In this document: piece after piece, positions 26,155 to 34,687 of the stretch
Position numbering within the stretch: the first letter of the stretch is position 1
Layout of the letters: the number at the start of each line of letters is the position of its first letter
Assembly (NCBI GenBank): GCA_017397105.1
Contig: JAFQKF010000003.1
Location: forward strand, 1-64,000
Origin: Clostridia bacterium
GTDB lineage: Bacteria; Bacillota; Clostridia; Oscillospirales; Acutalibacteraceae
Direction of reading: 5' to 3'
Length of the DNA: 64,000 nucleotides
Translations under genes and position numbers: made by a program
Notes under the pieces: generated by a model
Told to the model about the DNA's origin: nothing
Database searches by the model: none
The model's input: the letters and a program-made list of their open reading frames with translations, nothing else

Positions 26155-27081
26155 TTATTTCATCATGCTTGCAACTTCAGCAGCGAAGTCGTCAGCCTTC
26201 TTCTCGATGCCCTCGCCCTTTGCAAAGCGGGTGAAGCCGGTAGCCTTGATGTCAGCGCCGATTTCCTTAGCAACGTTTGCGATGTAGGTAGCAACGTTGA
26301 TGTCGCCATCCTTAACGAATGCCTGATTAAGAAGGCAAACTTCTGTGAAGTACTTCTTGATCTTACCTTCGATGATCTTAGCCTTAACCTGATCGGGCTT
26401 GCCAGCCATCTTGGGATCCTCGTTAAGCTGAGCCATGTTGATTTCCTTTTCCTTCTCAACAACTTCAGCGGGAACAGCAGCTTCATCAAGATAGGAGGGG
26501 CTCATAGCTGCAACCTGCATTGCTACGTCCTTACCCATAACCTTGAAAGCATCGTTAGCAGCGGTAGCGTCGTCGGTATCGAACTCAACCATAACGCCTA
26601 CGGTGCCGCCGCCGTGGATGTAAGTTGCAACCTTACCCTCAACGCGGATAAAGCGGCGAACCTTCATGTTTTCACGAATCTTGAGGAAAAGATCCTGAAC
26701 AGCATCAGCAACGGTCATGGAACCGCCGGAGATGGTTTCTGCAAGCAGAGCATCAAGGTCTGCAGGGTTCTTTTCAACAACAGTCTTAGCGATATCGTTT
26801 GCTACTGCAATGAAATCAGCGTTCTTTGCTACGAAGTCGGTTTCGCAGTTAACTTCAACGAGAGCTGCTACCTGAGCTGCTTCGTCATTGTAAGCTACTA
26901 CAACGCCTTCTGCTGCAATACGGCTTGCCTTCTTAGCTGCGGAAGCAAGACCCTTCTCACGAAGGATGTCAATTGCCTTATCCATATCGCCGTCAGCTTC
27001 TGTAAGAGCCTTCTTGCAATCCATCATACCAACATTGGTCTTCTCTCTGAGAGCCTGAACGTCTTTTGCTGTAAATGCCAT
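26155..27081 (-). CDS. tsf: translation elongation factor Ts
   Basis: This 308-residue protein recycles EF-Tu from its GDP to its GTP form. The UBA-like N-terminal domain is TAKDVQALREKTNVGMMDCKKAL, followed by the signature VNCETDFVAKN at about 78-88 and the two core subdomains. Length is normal. It follows rpsB by four bases, the order found in nearly all bacteria, and shares its leader and terminator. Confidence 0.95.
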   Translation of the reverse strand: MAFTAKDVQALREKTNVGMMDCKKALTEADGDMDKAIDILREKGLASAAKKASRIAAEGVVVAYNDEAAQVAALVEVNCETDFVAKNADFIAVANDIAKTVVEKNPADLDALLAETISGGSMTVADAVQDLFLKIRENMKVRRFIRVEGKVATYIHGGGTVGVMVEFDTDDATAANDAFKVMGKDVAMQVAAMSPSYLDEAAVPAEVVEKEKEINMAQLNEDPKMAGKPDQVKAKIIEGKIKKYFTEVCLLNQAFVKDGDINVATYIANVAKEIGADIKATGFTRFAKGEGIEKKADDFAAEVASMMK

Positions 27082-27085
27082 TATA

Positions 27086-27820
27086 TTATTCCTCCTCTGT
27101 TACTTCTGCTGCTTCAGCTTCAGCGGGAGCACTCTGCTCGCCCTGTCTGCCTTCGATAACAGCATCTGCCATTGCGCCTGCGATAAGCTTAACAGCGCGG
27201 ATAGCATCGTCATTGCCGGGGATTACATAATCAACCTCGTCGGGATCGCAGTTTGTGTCAACGATAGCAACGATCGGAATACCGAGCTTCTTTGCTTCGA
27301 GAACAGCGATTCTCTCTTTTCTGGGGTCAACGATGAACATAGCAGCGGGCTGCTTCTTCATTTCGGTGATACCGCCCATGAACTTTTCGAGCTTTTCGAT
27401 CTCAAGGTTGAGCTTGATAACTTCTTTCTTGGGGAGAAGGTTGAAGGTTCCGTCTGCTTCCATTGTCTTGAGCTGAGCAAGTCTCTTTACTCTGCGCTGA
27501 ATGGTGTTGAAGTTGGTGAGCATACCGCCGAGCCAACGTGCGTTAACGTAAGGCATACCGCAGCGAACCGCTTCCTCACGAACGGAATCCTGAGCCTGCT
27601 TCTTTGTGCCTACGAAGAGAACTTCGCCGCCTTCTGCAGCGATGTCACGGATGAAGAGGTAGGCTTCTTCAAGCTTCTTAACGGTCTTCTGAAGGTCAAT
27701 GATATAAATACCATTGCGCTCAGTGAAAATGTACTGAGCCATTTTGGGGTTCCATCTTCTGGTCTGGTGACCAAAGTGAACGCCTGCTTCGAGTAACTGC
27801 TTCATGGATACTACTGACAT
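27086..27820 (-). CDS. rpsB: 30S ribosomal protein S2
   Basis: This 244-residue ribosomal protein starts with [26 protein letters not shown] and contains the S2 signatures [15 protein letters not shown] and [25 protein letters not shown]. The C-terminal tail is acidic. AAGGAGG lies before the ATG. Transcription begins about 110 bases upstream, giving a structured leader that may serve autoregulation with tsf. Confidence 0.96.
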   Translation of the reverse strand: MSVVSMKQLLEAGVHFGHQTRRWNPKMAQYIFTERNGIYIIDLQKTVKKLEEAYLFIRDIAAEGGEVLFVGTKKQAQDSVREEAVRCGMPYVNARWLGGMLTNFNTIQRRVKRLAQLKTMEADGTFNLLPKKEVIKLNLEIEKLEKFMGGITEMKKQPAAMFIVDPRKERIAVLEAKKLGIPIVAIVDTNCDPDEVDYVIPGNDDAIRAVKLIAGAMADAVIEGRQGEQSAPAEAEAAEVTEEE

Positions 27821-27930
27821 AATTTTTCCTCCTTAGTTTTACAGCGAATTTTTCGCCGGCCACCGCAGAACCTGATAGCGCAACGGCGATGCCGCACTTG
27901 CGTCAAAAATAGCTCTGCGTGCGTTTTGCC
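27821..27930 (-). promoter_or_regulatory. structured 5' leader of rpsB-tsf
   Basis: The ~110-base leader can form a stable hairpin at 27879-27902 (outer CGCAA/TTGCG and inner CGGC/GCCG with a three-base bulge) and a 5-bp hairpin at 27844-27856 close to the ribosome binding site. Feedback by S2 on its own leader is known in other bacteria; whether this leader does so is inference. Confidence 0.4.
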
Positions 27931-27935
27931 GAGAT

Positions 27936-27964
27936 ATTATATCACAGGGTATCGGCTTTTGCAA
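27936..27964 (-). promoter_or_regulatory. promoter for rpsB-tsf
   Basis: TTGCAA (27959-27964) and a perfect TATAAT (27936-27941) are 17 bases apart on the minus strand, with a TGA extended -10 triplet. A strong SigA-type promoter, as expected for a ribosomal operon. Confidence 0.8.
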
Positions 27965-28026
27965 GCCTTAATTTGTCAAAATACACCTGTAATTTATAAA
28001 ATTATAGTGTAAATGTAACAAAAAAC

Positions 28027-29418
28027 TTATTCTCTGTGCCACTTTACACCCTGAGCGGTATCCTCAAGAACTATTCCCATAGCCTTAAGCTCATCTCTTA
28101 TACGGTCGGCTTCTGCCCAGTTCTTTTCTTTTCTTGCGTTTGTTCTTGCCTGAATCATGGCATCGATGTCTTCATCAAGGACTTCAGCCTTGCGGTTATA
28201 AACAAGACCGAGCACACCTGTAAGCTCGTCAAAAACTTTTGCAACGTAAGCAACAGTCTGTGCGCTTGCATTCTTGCCGACAATTGCACTGTTGATATCT
28301 CTTACAGCTTCAAACACAGCCGCAATCGCATCAGCGGTATTAAGGTCGTCATCCATAGCGGCAATGAACTGATCTCTTCTTGCATCAAGCTGAGCAACAA
28401 GTGCAGAATCAAGCTCACCGTCAGCTGCGTTCTTTGCTTCAAAATCAATGCTGTCACGGCAGGTATAAAGCCTTGCAAGAGATGCCTTGCACTGCTCGAT
28501 TACTTCTATGCTGTAGTTTACGGGGCTGCGGTAATGGGATGCAATCATGAGATATCTGATAGGCTCGTAGCCGTACTTCTCCGCAACGTCTCTTACCGTG
28601 AAGAAGTTGCCGAGGGATTTGGACATCTTTACGTTATCAACGTTGATGTAGCCGTTATGCATCCAGTAATTTGCGAAAGGCTTGCCTGTAAAACACTCAC
28701 TCTGGGCGATTTCATTCTCGTGGTGAGGGAAAATAAGGTCCTGACCGCCGCAATGAATATCAATGCTTTCACCGAGGTATCTGCAAACCATGGCAGAGCA
28801 TTCGATATGCCAACCGGGTCTGCCCTTGCCCCAGGGGGACTCCCAATAAGGCTCACCGGGTTTTGCGCTCTTCCAGAGAGCAAAATCCATGGGCGCTTTT
28901 TTGATGTCGCCTACCATGATTCTTGCGCCTGCCTCAAGCTCTTCAAGAGGCTGATGAGAAAGCTTACCGTAGCTTTCGAATTTTTCAGGGCTGAAATATA
29001 CGTCGCCGTCGACCTCATACGCAAAGCCCTTTTCAATAAGACCGCTTACGATTTCGATAATCTTATCAATATTTTCGGTTGCCTTGGGATGAATTGTTGC
29101 TTCACGGAAATTAAGTCCGTGTGCATCAACCCAGAATTCTTCGATATATTTCTTGGAAACCTCTTCAAAAGTAATGCCCTCTTCGTTTGCACGCTTGATG
29201 ATTTTATCGTCAATATCGGTAAAATTCTGAACAAAGGTAACCTTGAGACCTCTGTACTCAAGGTATCTTCTCAGCACGTCAAAAACACAGATGGGACGGG
29301 CATTGCCGATATGGATATAGTTATAAACGGTGGGTCCGCAGGCGTAGATTTTTGCCTCACCTTCATTAATGGGAACGAATTCTTCCTTTTTTCTTGTAAG
29401 AGTGTTAAAAACCTTCAT
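28027..29418 (-). CDS. cysS: cysteinyl-tRNA synthetase
   Basis: This 463-residue class I synthetase charges tRNA-Cys. [16 protein letters not shown] holds the first zinc cysteine (C27) and the HIGN signature at 36-39; the middle HIECSAM and [15 protein letters not shown] supply the other zinc ligands; KMSKSLGN is near residue 266. The C-terminal helical domain ends in KWHRE. Its ATG directly follows the cysE stop codon (TAA-ATG), so translation is coupled. Expression is governed by the tRNA-Cys T-box upstream of cysE. Confidence 0.95.
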   Translation of the reverse strand: MKVFNTLTRKKEEFVPINEGEAKIYACGPTVYNYIHIGNARPICVFDVLRRYLEYRGLKVTFVQNFTDIDDKIIKRANEEGITFEEVSKKYIEEFWVDAHGLNFREATIHPKATENIDKIIEIVSGLIEKGFAYEVDGDVYFSPEKFESYGKLSHQPLEELEAGARIMVGDIKKAPMDFALWKSAKPGEPYWESPWGKGRPGWHIECSAMVCRYLGESIDIHCGGQDLIFPHHENEIAQSECFTGKPFANYWMHNGYINVDNVKMSKSLGNFFTVRDVAEKYGYEPIRYLMIASHYRSPVNYSIEVIEQCKASLARLYTCRDSIDFEAKNAADGELDSALVAQLDARRDQFIAAMDDDLNTADAIAAVFEAVRDINSAIVGKNASAQTVAYVAKVFDELTGVLGLVYNRKAEVLDEDIDAMIQARTNARKEKNWAEADRIRDELKAMGIVLEDTAQGVKWHRE

Positions 29419-30057
29419 TTATTTTACCTCCGAATTATTAATTTTCTGCCTTAATTCTTCAATCTGTGCACCAAGACGCGAAATCTCCTGAGCAACGGGG
29501 TCAGGAACGTGAATCTGGTCAAGATAATCGTAAACACGTACTCCGTCACGCTTGACAACCCTTGCAGGAACACCTGTTGCCGTACAGTTGGGAGGGATAT
29601 CGTTAAGAACAACCGCACCCGCAGCAACTCTGCTGTTATCCCCTACCGTGAGCGGACCGAGCACCTTTGCGCCCGAGCCTATCATTACGTTATTGCCTAT
29701 CGTGGGATGTCTTTTGCCGGTATCCTTACCCGTACCGCCGAGAGTTACACCCTGATAAACCGTAACGTCATCACCGATAACGGTAGTTTCACCGATTACA
29801 ACACCCGTTCCGTGGTCAATAAAGAATCTTTTACCTATTTTAACCGCAGGATGGATTTCAATGCCTGTTTTGCGTGATGCACGCTGAGAAATCCAACGGG
29901 CTATAAAGTACATTTTATGATTGTAAAACCAATATGCCTTCCTGTGCATTCTTATAGCGCGCAGGCCGGGATACAGCAGCAGCACCTCAAGCGATGAACG
30001 CGCCGCAGGGTCCCTTGCTTTTACACAGGCTATATCTTCCCTCAGCTGTTTAAACAT
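29419..30057 (-). CDS. cysE: serine O-acetyltransferase
   Basis: This 212-residue enzyme acetylates serine, the first step of cysteine synthesis. It has an N-terminal helical part and a left-handed beta-helix of hexapeptide repeats (IHPAVKIG, HGTGVVIGETTVIGDDVTVYQGVTLGGTG) with the usual catalytic histidines; C-terminal IPPNCTATGVPARVV follows. It is the short form found in Firmicutes. The ATG at 30057 is chosen for GAGAGGTGAT; a GTG three codons upstream lies in that site. With cysS it forms an operon under a Cys T-box; cysK is encoded separately at the right end of the window. Confidence 0.93.
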   Translation of the reverse strand: MFKQLREDIACVKARDPAARSSLEVLLLYPGLRAIRMHRKAYWFYNHKMYFIARWISQRASRKTGIEIHPAVKIGKRFFIDHGTGVVIGETTVIGDDVTVYQGVTLGGTGKDTGKRHPTIGNNVMIGSGAKVLGPLTVGDNSRVAAGAVVLNDIPPNCTATGVPARVVKRDGVRVYDYLDQIHVPDPVAQEISRLGAQIEELRQKINNSEVK

Positions 30058-30077
30058 CAATATCACCTCTCAAAAAA

Positions 30078-30311
30078 ACAAGCCCCCGTGTTCAAAAAGA
30101 ACACGGAGGCGTAAAACACGCGGTTCCACTCCGATTTATAACTCAAACCGTTGCCTGTAACGGGGCATACCGCACGGAGATACTGAAATTTCCCTCCGTG
30201 TGCTCACGGGCGCACTTCACAGCCTGAAAATCAAGAAGCCTCTCAGCAAAACGGCTCCCTCTCTGGTGATATCAACGGATGCTACTCTTCCCGTTCATTG
30301 CATTTTTATTT
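30078..30311 (-). promoter_or_regulatory. T-box riboswitch, tRNA-Cys specific, controlling cysE-cysS
   Basis: The leader carries the T-box sequence TGGAACCGCG (30119-30128). Its TGGA would pair with the UCCA end of tRNA-Cys, which has U at position 73. A TGC cysteine codon (30212-30214) sits after GTGAAG at the expected place on the 3' side of stem I. The terminator is a long stem (30079-30110) with a run of eight T on the minus strand. Uncharged tRNA-Cys should stabilise the antiterminator and switch the operon on. Confidence 0.92.
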
Positions 30312-30317
30312 TATGCT

Positions 30318-30346
30318 ATTATATTCAACTTTAAAGAACTTGTCAA
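30318..30346 (-). promoter_or_regulatory. consensus promoter for the cysE-cysS leader
   Basis: TTGACA (30341-30346) and TATAAT (30318-30323), both perfect, are spaced by 17 bases on the minus strand. The -35 box overlaps the stop codon of pgsA. Confidence 0.85.
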
Positions 30347-30933
30347 TCCTTTTTAACCTTAAAAATATCCTTTGCCTTCACGGTATAAATAACGCCTGAA
30401 AGCACAGTAAAGAATGCGGAAATACCTATAACTATGTTTACCGAAGCGCCAATTGAAAGAGTGTCCGAACCTACAAAAGAATACCACTTTTCATTAGCGT
30501 AAATGAACATGATTGCGGTAATAATCATTATCATCTGAACAACAGTTTTAACCTTGCCGGAAATTCCTGCAGGGATAACAATTCCTTTTTTAAGCGCAAC
30601 CATCCTTACAAGAGTTACGGCAACTTCCCTGAACATGATTATAACAACAAGCCATACGTTGCAAAGGCCCTTTACAACAAGGCTGATAAGTGCTGCACAA
30701 ACAAGCATTTTATCGGCAATAGGGTCCGCAATCTTTCCAAAATTGCTGATAATTTTATACTTTCTTGCAATATTACCGTCCAGAAAATCGGTAAACGAAG
30801 CAACAGCAAAAATAATCGCCGCAATCAAATAGTGGCTGTATCCGTTTCCGCCTATACGACAAAACATCGAAAAAAGGAAAAGAGGTACCATAAGAATTCT
30901 TATTACCGTGAGAATATTGGGTACGTTTTTCAT
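30343..30933 (-). CDS. pgsA: CDP-diacylglycerol--glycerol-3-phosphate 3-phosphatidyltransferase
   Basis: This 196-residue membrane enzyme makes phosphatidylglycerol phosphate, the precursor of phosphatidylglycerol and cardiolipin. The CDP-alcohol phosphotransferase motif is visible as TDFLDGNIARKYKIISNFG followed by KIADPIADKM, giving the expected four-aspartate pattern. Four to six membrane segments surround it, beginning NVPNILTVIRILMVPLFLF. The ATG at 30933 has GGAGG upstream; an earlier in-frame start overlaps rimO. It ends the recA-recX-rimO-pgsA run. Confidence 0.93.
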   Translation of the reverse strand: MKNVPNILTVIRILMVPLFLFSMFCRIGGNGYSHYLIAAIIFAVASFTDFLDGNIARKYKIISNFGKIADPIADKMLVCAALISLVVKGLCNVWLVVIIMFREVAVTLVRMVALKKGIVIPAGISGKVKTVVQMIMIITAIMFIYANEKWYSFVGSDTLSIGASVNIVIGISAFFTVLSGVIYTVKAKDIFKVKKD

Positions 30934-30943
30934 AAAACCTCCG

Positions 30944-32314
30944 TCAGGGGCAAAGAGCATCTCTGCCAATCAAATCATAATCATTTATGCCGATTATTCT
31001 GACCTCGGCAAAATCACCGACATTATACTCCAAATCGGTTGTAAAGTCAATCTTACCGTCAATTTCAGGGGCATCCATATAGGTTCTGCCGGAATAACTG
31101 TCCGTATAAGGGTCAAATTCTTCAACAAGCACACGGCAAACCGTACCGATTCTTTCGTGATTCCTGATTGCCGTTATCTCAAGCTGATCACGCATAATTA
31201 TTTCGCCGCGGTCAACTTTAGTCTGCTCATCAACCTGACCCTCGGCATCAAAAGCAGGGGTTCCCTCCTGAGGTGAAAAAGCAAAGCATCCGAGTCTGTC
31301 AAACTCAATTTCATTAACGAATTCAACAAGATTTTCGAACTCTTCTTCACCTTCGCCGGGATAACCTACGATAAATGTTGTTCTGATAATTGCATCAGGC
31401 AGCTTTTCACGGATTTTCTTGATAAGCTGTCTGTTTTCTTCACCCGTTCCCCTGCGATTCATTGCCTTGAGGATTTTATCATCAGCGTGCTGCAAGGGTA
31501 AATCAAAATAATTGAGCACCTTGGGCTGATTCGCCATAACCTCAAGCAACTCATCGGTGATTTTATCGGGATAGCAATACAGCATTCTTATCCACTCAAT
31601 ACCGTCAATTTCACAAAGCTCGTTGAGAAGCTTGGGAAGGGCGAGCTCATGATACAAATCAACACCGTAATTGGTTGTATCCTGCGCAATAAGGATAAGC
31701 TCCTTAGTTCCCTCGTTTGCAAGCGCTTTTGCTTCTTCAATAAGAGTTTCCATGGGAACACTTCTGTAATTACCTCTGATATAAGGAATTACACAGTAAG
31801 AGCAACGGTTTGAACAGCCCTCGGCTATTTTAAGATAGGACCAGTATTCGGGAGTTGTAAGCATACGGGTGCCCGTAATGGGAAGAGCTTCTTTTGCAGG
31901 GAAGCAACAGTAAGCATCTTCATTCTCCGATTCGTTTACAGGGATTTCACCTGACTCCTGACCGAGAAGATTTTTGACTATCTGCGCAATGCTGCCGTTT
32001 GCACCGATTCCGACAACAGCATCAACCTCGGGGATTTCGCTGAGAATTTCTTCCTTATGGCGCTCGGCAAGGCAACCGGTAACAATAATCTTGCCCACCA
32101 GTCCTTCTTCCTTAAGCTGAGCCATATCAAGAATATTCTCAATTGCCTCTTCCTTTGCCGCATCAATGAATCCGCAGGTGTTGATAATAACGGCATCCAC
32201 GCCGTCATAGATATCACCTATAACAAAACCCTCCGCATCAAGAAGAGCAAGCATACGCTCTGCATCAACCTGATTCTTGGGACAGCCGAGTGAAATCATT
32301 GAAATTCTATTCAT
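30944..32314 (-). CDS. rimO: ribosomal protein S12 methylthiotransferase
   Basis: This 456-residue radical-SAM enzyme adds a methylthio group to an aspartate of ribosomal protein S12. The N-terminal MTTase domain has the cluster cysteines in LGCPKN (C11), INTCGFID (C47) and VTGCLAERH. The radical-SAM CX3CX2C is EGCSNRCSYCVIP. A TRAM domain closes the protein. The ATG at 32314 is chosen for GCGGAGG; it overlaps the recX stop by eight bases, so translation is coupled. RimO rather than MiaB is indicated by the spacing and the PEIDG C-terminal region. Confidence 0.93.
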   Translation of the reverse strand: MNRISMISLGCPKNQVDAERMLALLDAEGFVIGDIYDGVDAVIINTCGFIDAAKEEAIENILDMAQLKEEGLVGKIIVTGCLAERHKEEILSEIPEVDAVVGIGANGSIAQIVKNLLGQESGEIPVNESENEDAYCCFPAKEALPITGTRMLTTPEYWSYLKIAEGCSNRCSYCVIPYIRGNYRSVPMETLIEEAKALANEGTKELILIAQDTTNYGVDLYHELALPKLLNELCEIDGIEWIRMLYCYPDKITDELLEVMANQPKVLNYFDLPLQHADDKILKAMNRRGTGEENRQLIKKIREKLPDAIIRTTFIVGYPGEGEEEFENLVEFVNEIEFDRLGCFAFSPQEGTPAFDAEGQVDEQTKVDRGEIIMRDQLEITAIRNHERIGTVCRVLVEEFDPYTDSYSGRTYMDAPEIDGKIDFTTDLEYNVGDFAEVRIIGINDYDLIGRDALCP

Positions 32315-32939
32315 CAAAATAGTCCTCCGCATCAACTGATATTTCATACTCCCTCAACGCCGTGCGGATATCTGAATATCCGTAGCCCAGACGCGTGAGA
32401 GCTGCAACGGTGCGCCTTCTGCCTTTTTCATCATTCAAACTGTTGCGATATTTTGAATTCAGTAATTCTATAATACGCAAAACGTGATTATTGTCAAGTT
32501 TTTCGCAGGCATTTTCCGCATTTTCGTGGGAAATCCCCTTTGCAGCAAGCTCATATTTTATCTTTTTGGAAGAATAGCCCTTACTCTCGCTCAATCTTCT
32601 CGCAAGCATCACAGCGTAGGCTTCATCATCAACGTAGCCCATTTCCTCCGCCTTCAACGAAGCGGCACGGGCAAAATCACGCTCGATACCTTTCAGCACC
32701 AGCTTGTTTTCAAGCTCTTTTCTGCCGTAATCTCTGTTGGAAAGCAACCGCAAAGCGGCAACAAAAGCAGAGCGCAAACCTGCCGCTTCAATAAAAGCAG
32801 CAAGCTCCGCTCCGTCAATATCATCGCCGTTGGCATAACCGCAGGAAAGGGCGAAATCCTCATCCACGGTTATAAAATATTCACCGCCGAGTAAAATATG
32901 AACTTTTCCCGATTTTCCGGAATTAAAATTAAGTTTCAT
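32307..32939 (-). CDS. recX: RecX regulatory protein
   Basis: This 210-residue helical protein modulates RecA filaments, usually by limiting them. It shows the repeated three-helix RecX units: ALRLLSNRDYGRKELENKLVLKGI near 60-85, YVDDEAYAVMLARRLSESKGYSSKKIKYEL near 105-130, and a degenerate third unit towards the C-terminus. It lies three bases after recA in the same direction, the classic recA-recX arrangement, so both should respond to the recA SOS promoter. Confidence 0.9.
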   Translation of the reverse strand: MKLNFNSGKSGKVHILLGGEYFITVDEDFALSCGYANGDDIDGAELAAFIEAAGLRSAFVAALRLLSNRDYGRKELENKLVLKGIERDFARAASLKAEEMGYVDDEAYAVMLARRLSESKGYSSKKIKYELAAKGISHENAENACEKLDNNHVLRIIELLNSKYRNSLNDEKGRRRTVAALTRLGYGYSDIRTALREYEISVDAEDYFDE

Positions 32940-32942
32940 TTG

Positions 32943-34052
32943 TTAATCGTCATCATCAACAACTATGTCAAGCTTTGCTCTTGCAACCACCTTTGTGGTA
33001 GGCTCGGCTGCAGGAGCGGGCTTTGCTGCATCAGGGAGCTTTCTGACAGGCTTGTTTCTGCTCTCCTGCTCCGCCTTAACAGCGGCAATAACCTTGGATT
33101 CAATCTCCTGAGCAAGCGCCTCGTTATCGGCAATAACGTCCCTCGAATTATCTCTGCCCTGACCAAGACGCATATCACCGTAAGAGAACCATGCGCCGCT
33201 CTTATTAATAATGTTATATTTAACACCAAGGTCAACAAGCTCGCTGAATTTTGAAATTCCCTTACCGTAAAGGATATCAAACTCAGCTTCCTTGAAAGGA
33301 GGAGCAACCTTATTTTTAACAATTTTACATCTTGTTCTGTTGCCGATAATTTCGCCGCCGTTTTTAATGCTTTCAACTCTTCTCACTTCAATTCTTACTG
33401 AAGCGAAGAATTTAAGCGCTCTGCCGCCGGTGGTAACCTCGGGATTACCGTAGATTACGCCGACCTTTTCACGCAGCTGATTTATAAAGATAAGAACGGT
33501 GTTGGACTTGGAAATAGCACCTGCAAGCTTTCTGAGAGCCTTTGACATAAGCCTTGCGTGCATACCTACCTGATTATCGCCCATTTCGCCCTCAATTTCA
33601 GCACGGGGAACAAGAGCGGCAACAGAGTCGATTACAACAACGTCAAGAGCGCCTGAGCGTACGAGTGCCTCCGCAATTTCGAGAGCCTGCTCGCCGTTGT
33701 CGGGCTGTGAAACGAGCAAAGAATTAACGTCAACACCGAGATTGGAAGCATAAAGAGGGTCAAGAGCGTGCTCAGCATCAATAAATGCCGCTTCTCCCCC
33801 CGCCTTCTGAGCCTGAGCAATAACCGAAAGAGCAAGCGTGGTTTTACCCGATGATTCCGGGCCGTAAATCTCAGCAATTCTTCCCTTGGGAAGACCGCCG
33901 ATTCCGGTTGCAACGTCAAGACCGACTGAGCCTGTGGAAATAGCTTCAACATTCATTGCGCTGTTTTCACCAAGGCGCATGATAGTGCCCTTGCCGTAGG
34001 ATTTTTCAATCTGCTGCAAAGCGGTTTCAAGTGCTTTCTTCTTATCAATCAT
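32943..34052 (-). CDS. recA: RecA recombinase
   Basis: This 369-residue recombinase drives homologous recombination and stimulates LexA self-cleavage. Walker [10 protein letters not shown] is at 64-72, [22 protein letters not shown] covers Walker B and the MAW region, and [14 protein letters not shown] is conserved. The C-terminal ~45 residues form a proline/alanine-rich tail ending in five acidic residues (DDDD-type), typical of RecA autoregulatory tails. CAGGAGG lies before the ATG. A LexA-type box lies 24-35 bases upstream of the start. Confidence 0.97.
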   Translation of the reverse strand: MIDKKKALETALQQIEKSYGKGTIMRLGENSAMNVEAISTGSVGLDVATGIGGLPKGRIAEIYGPESSGKTTLALSVIAQAQKAGGEAAFIDAEHALDPLYASNLGVDVNSLLVSQPDNGEQALEIAEALVRSGALDVVVIDSVAALVPRAEIEGEMGDNQVGMHARLMSKALRKLAGAISKSNTVLIFINQLREKVGVIYGNPEVTTGGRALKFFASVRIEVRRVESIKNGGEIIGNRTRCKIVKNKVAPPFKEAEFDILYGKGISKFSELVDLGVKYNIINKSGAWFSYGDMRLGQGRDNSRDVIADNEALAQEIESKVIAAVKAEQESRNKPVRKLPDAAKPAPAAEPTTKVVARAKLDIVVDDDD

Positions 34053-34075
34053 TTTTCAGACCTCCTGTATCAATC

Positions 34076-34087
34076 AAACAAATGTTC
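34076..34087 (-). promoter_or_regulatory. LexA (SOS) box of recA
   Basis: Reading the minus strand, GAACATTTGTTT matches the Firmicutes SOS box GAAC-N4-GTTY at all informative positions. It lies seven bases after the -10 box, where LexA binding would block RNA polymerase. The same 12 bases occur in the same position before the gene at 63439-63747. Confidence 0.8.
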
Positions 34088-34094
34088 TACCGAT

Positions 34095-34123
34095 ATTCTA
34101 TACTATTCTTCTCAAAATTGCAA
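34095..34123 (-). promoter_or_regulatory. recA promoter
   Basis: TTGCAA (34118-34123) and TAGAAT (34095-34100) lie 17 bases apart on the minus strand, directly upstream of the LexA box. Confidence 0.7.
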
Positions 34124-34191
34124 TAGGAAAATGCCAAATTTACAAATATTTTTAATAATCTAAAAAATTTTAAAAAAATGCAAAAAAACAC

Positions 34192-34220
34192 TTGCTTTTT
34201 TTCTGCATATCTGTTAATAT
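34192..34220 (+). promoter_or_regulatory. rpmB promoter
   Basis: TTGCTT (34192-34197) and TAATAT (34215-34220) are 17 bases apart, 38 bases before the start codon. It is divergent from recA. Confidence 0.55.
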
Positions 34221-34258
34221 ATCATCCGTTAATGAGTTTACAAAAGGAGGTGTGACAC

Positions 34259-34447
34259 ATGGCAAAATGCGATTTTTGCGGTAAGGATGTGTCCTTCGGC
34301 ATCAAGGTTTCCCATTCACACAGACGCTCCAACAGAACTTGGAAGCCCAATGTTAAGCGTGTTAAGGCTGTTGTAAACGGTTCTCCCAAGAGAGTATACG
34401 CTTGCACTCGTTGCCTTCGTTCAGGAAAGGTAACACGCGCTGTTTAA
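34259..34447 (+). CDS. rpmB: 50S ribosomal protein L28, zinc-binding form
   Basis: This 62-residue ribosomal protein carries two CXXC pairs, CDFC at 4-7 and CTRC near residues 49-52, so it is the zinc-ribbon (C+) version of L28. SHSHRRSNRTWKPN is the family core. AAAGGAGGTG gives a strong ribosome site. It stands alone between its own promoter and two terminators. Confidence 0.95.
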   Translation: MAKCDFCGKDVSFGIKVSHSHRRSNRTWKPNVKRVKAVVNGSPKRVYACTRCLRSGKVTRAV

Positions 34448-34463
34448 TTTCATCAGAACACGG

Positions 34464-34498
34464 TAAGAGATCGCTGCGGCGGTCTCTTATTCATTTTA
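34464..34498 (+). terminator. first terminator after rpmB
   Basis: TAAGAGA (34464-34470) pairs with TCTCTTA (34483-34489), with an inner four-pair stem and a four-base loop, followed by TTCATTTT. Confidence 0.75.
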
Positions 34499-34524
34499 CA
34501 AACAAATACTTTTTGTTGCTTTTG

Positions 34525-34551
34525 CCGAACTGATTGTGGTTCGGTTTTTTT
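34525..34551 (+). terminator. second terminator after rpmB
   Basis: CCGAAC (34525-34530) pairs with GTTCGG (34539-34544) and is followed by seven T. It backs up the terminator 36 bases upstream and isolates the dnaD operon. Confidence 0.8.
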
Positions 34552-34626
34552 ATCCCACCATCGGTTGCGGTTTTTTTGACAAAATTCCCCTTGGTGACGA
34601 AATATTTTTTAATAGTAATAAACTGT

Positions 34627-34654
34627 TTGTTTTTTTTATCTTTTTGTGTATAAT
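34627..34654 (+). promoter_or_regulatory. promoter for dnaD-dnaC-like-tex
   Basis: A perfect TATAAT (34649-34654) with TTGTTT (34627-34632) 16 bases upstream, in a T-rich stretch 34 bases before the start codon. Confidence 0.6.
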
Positions 34655-34687
34655 TAATACACCAATTTTCTCGGAGTGCTTATTATA

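Noticed and set aside
28036..29454. Long 472-codon open frame on the plus strand
   Set aside because: It lies fully antisense to cysS, whose motifs and coupling to cysE are certain. The product resembles no family and is cysteine-rich in a way typical of shadow frames.
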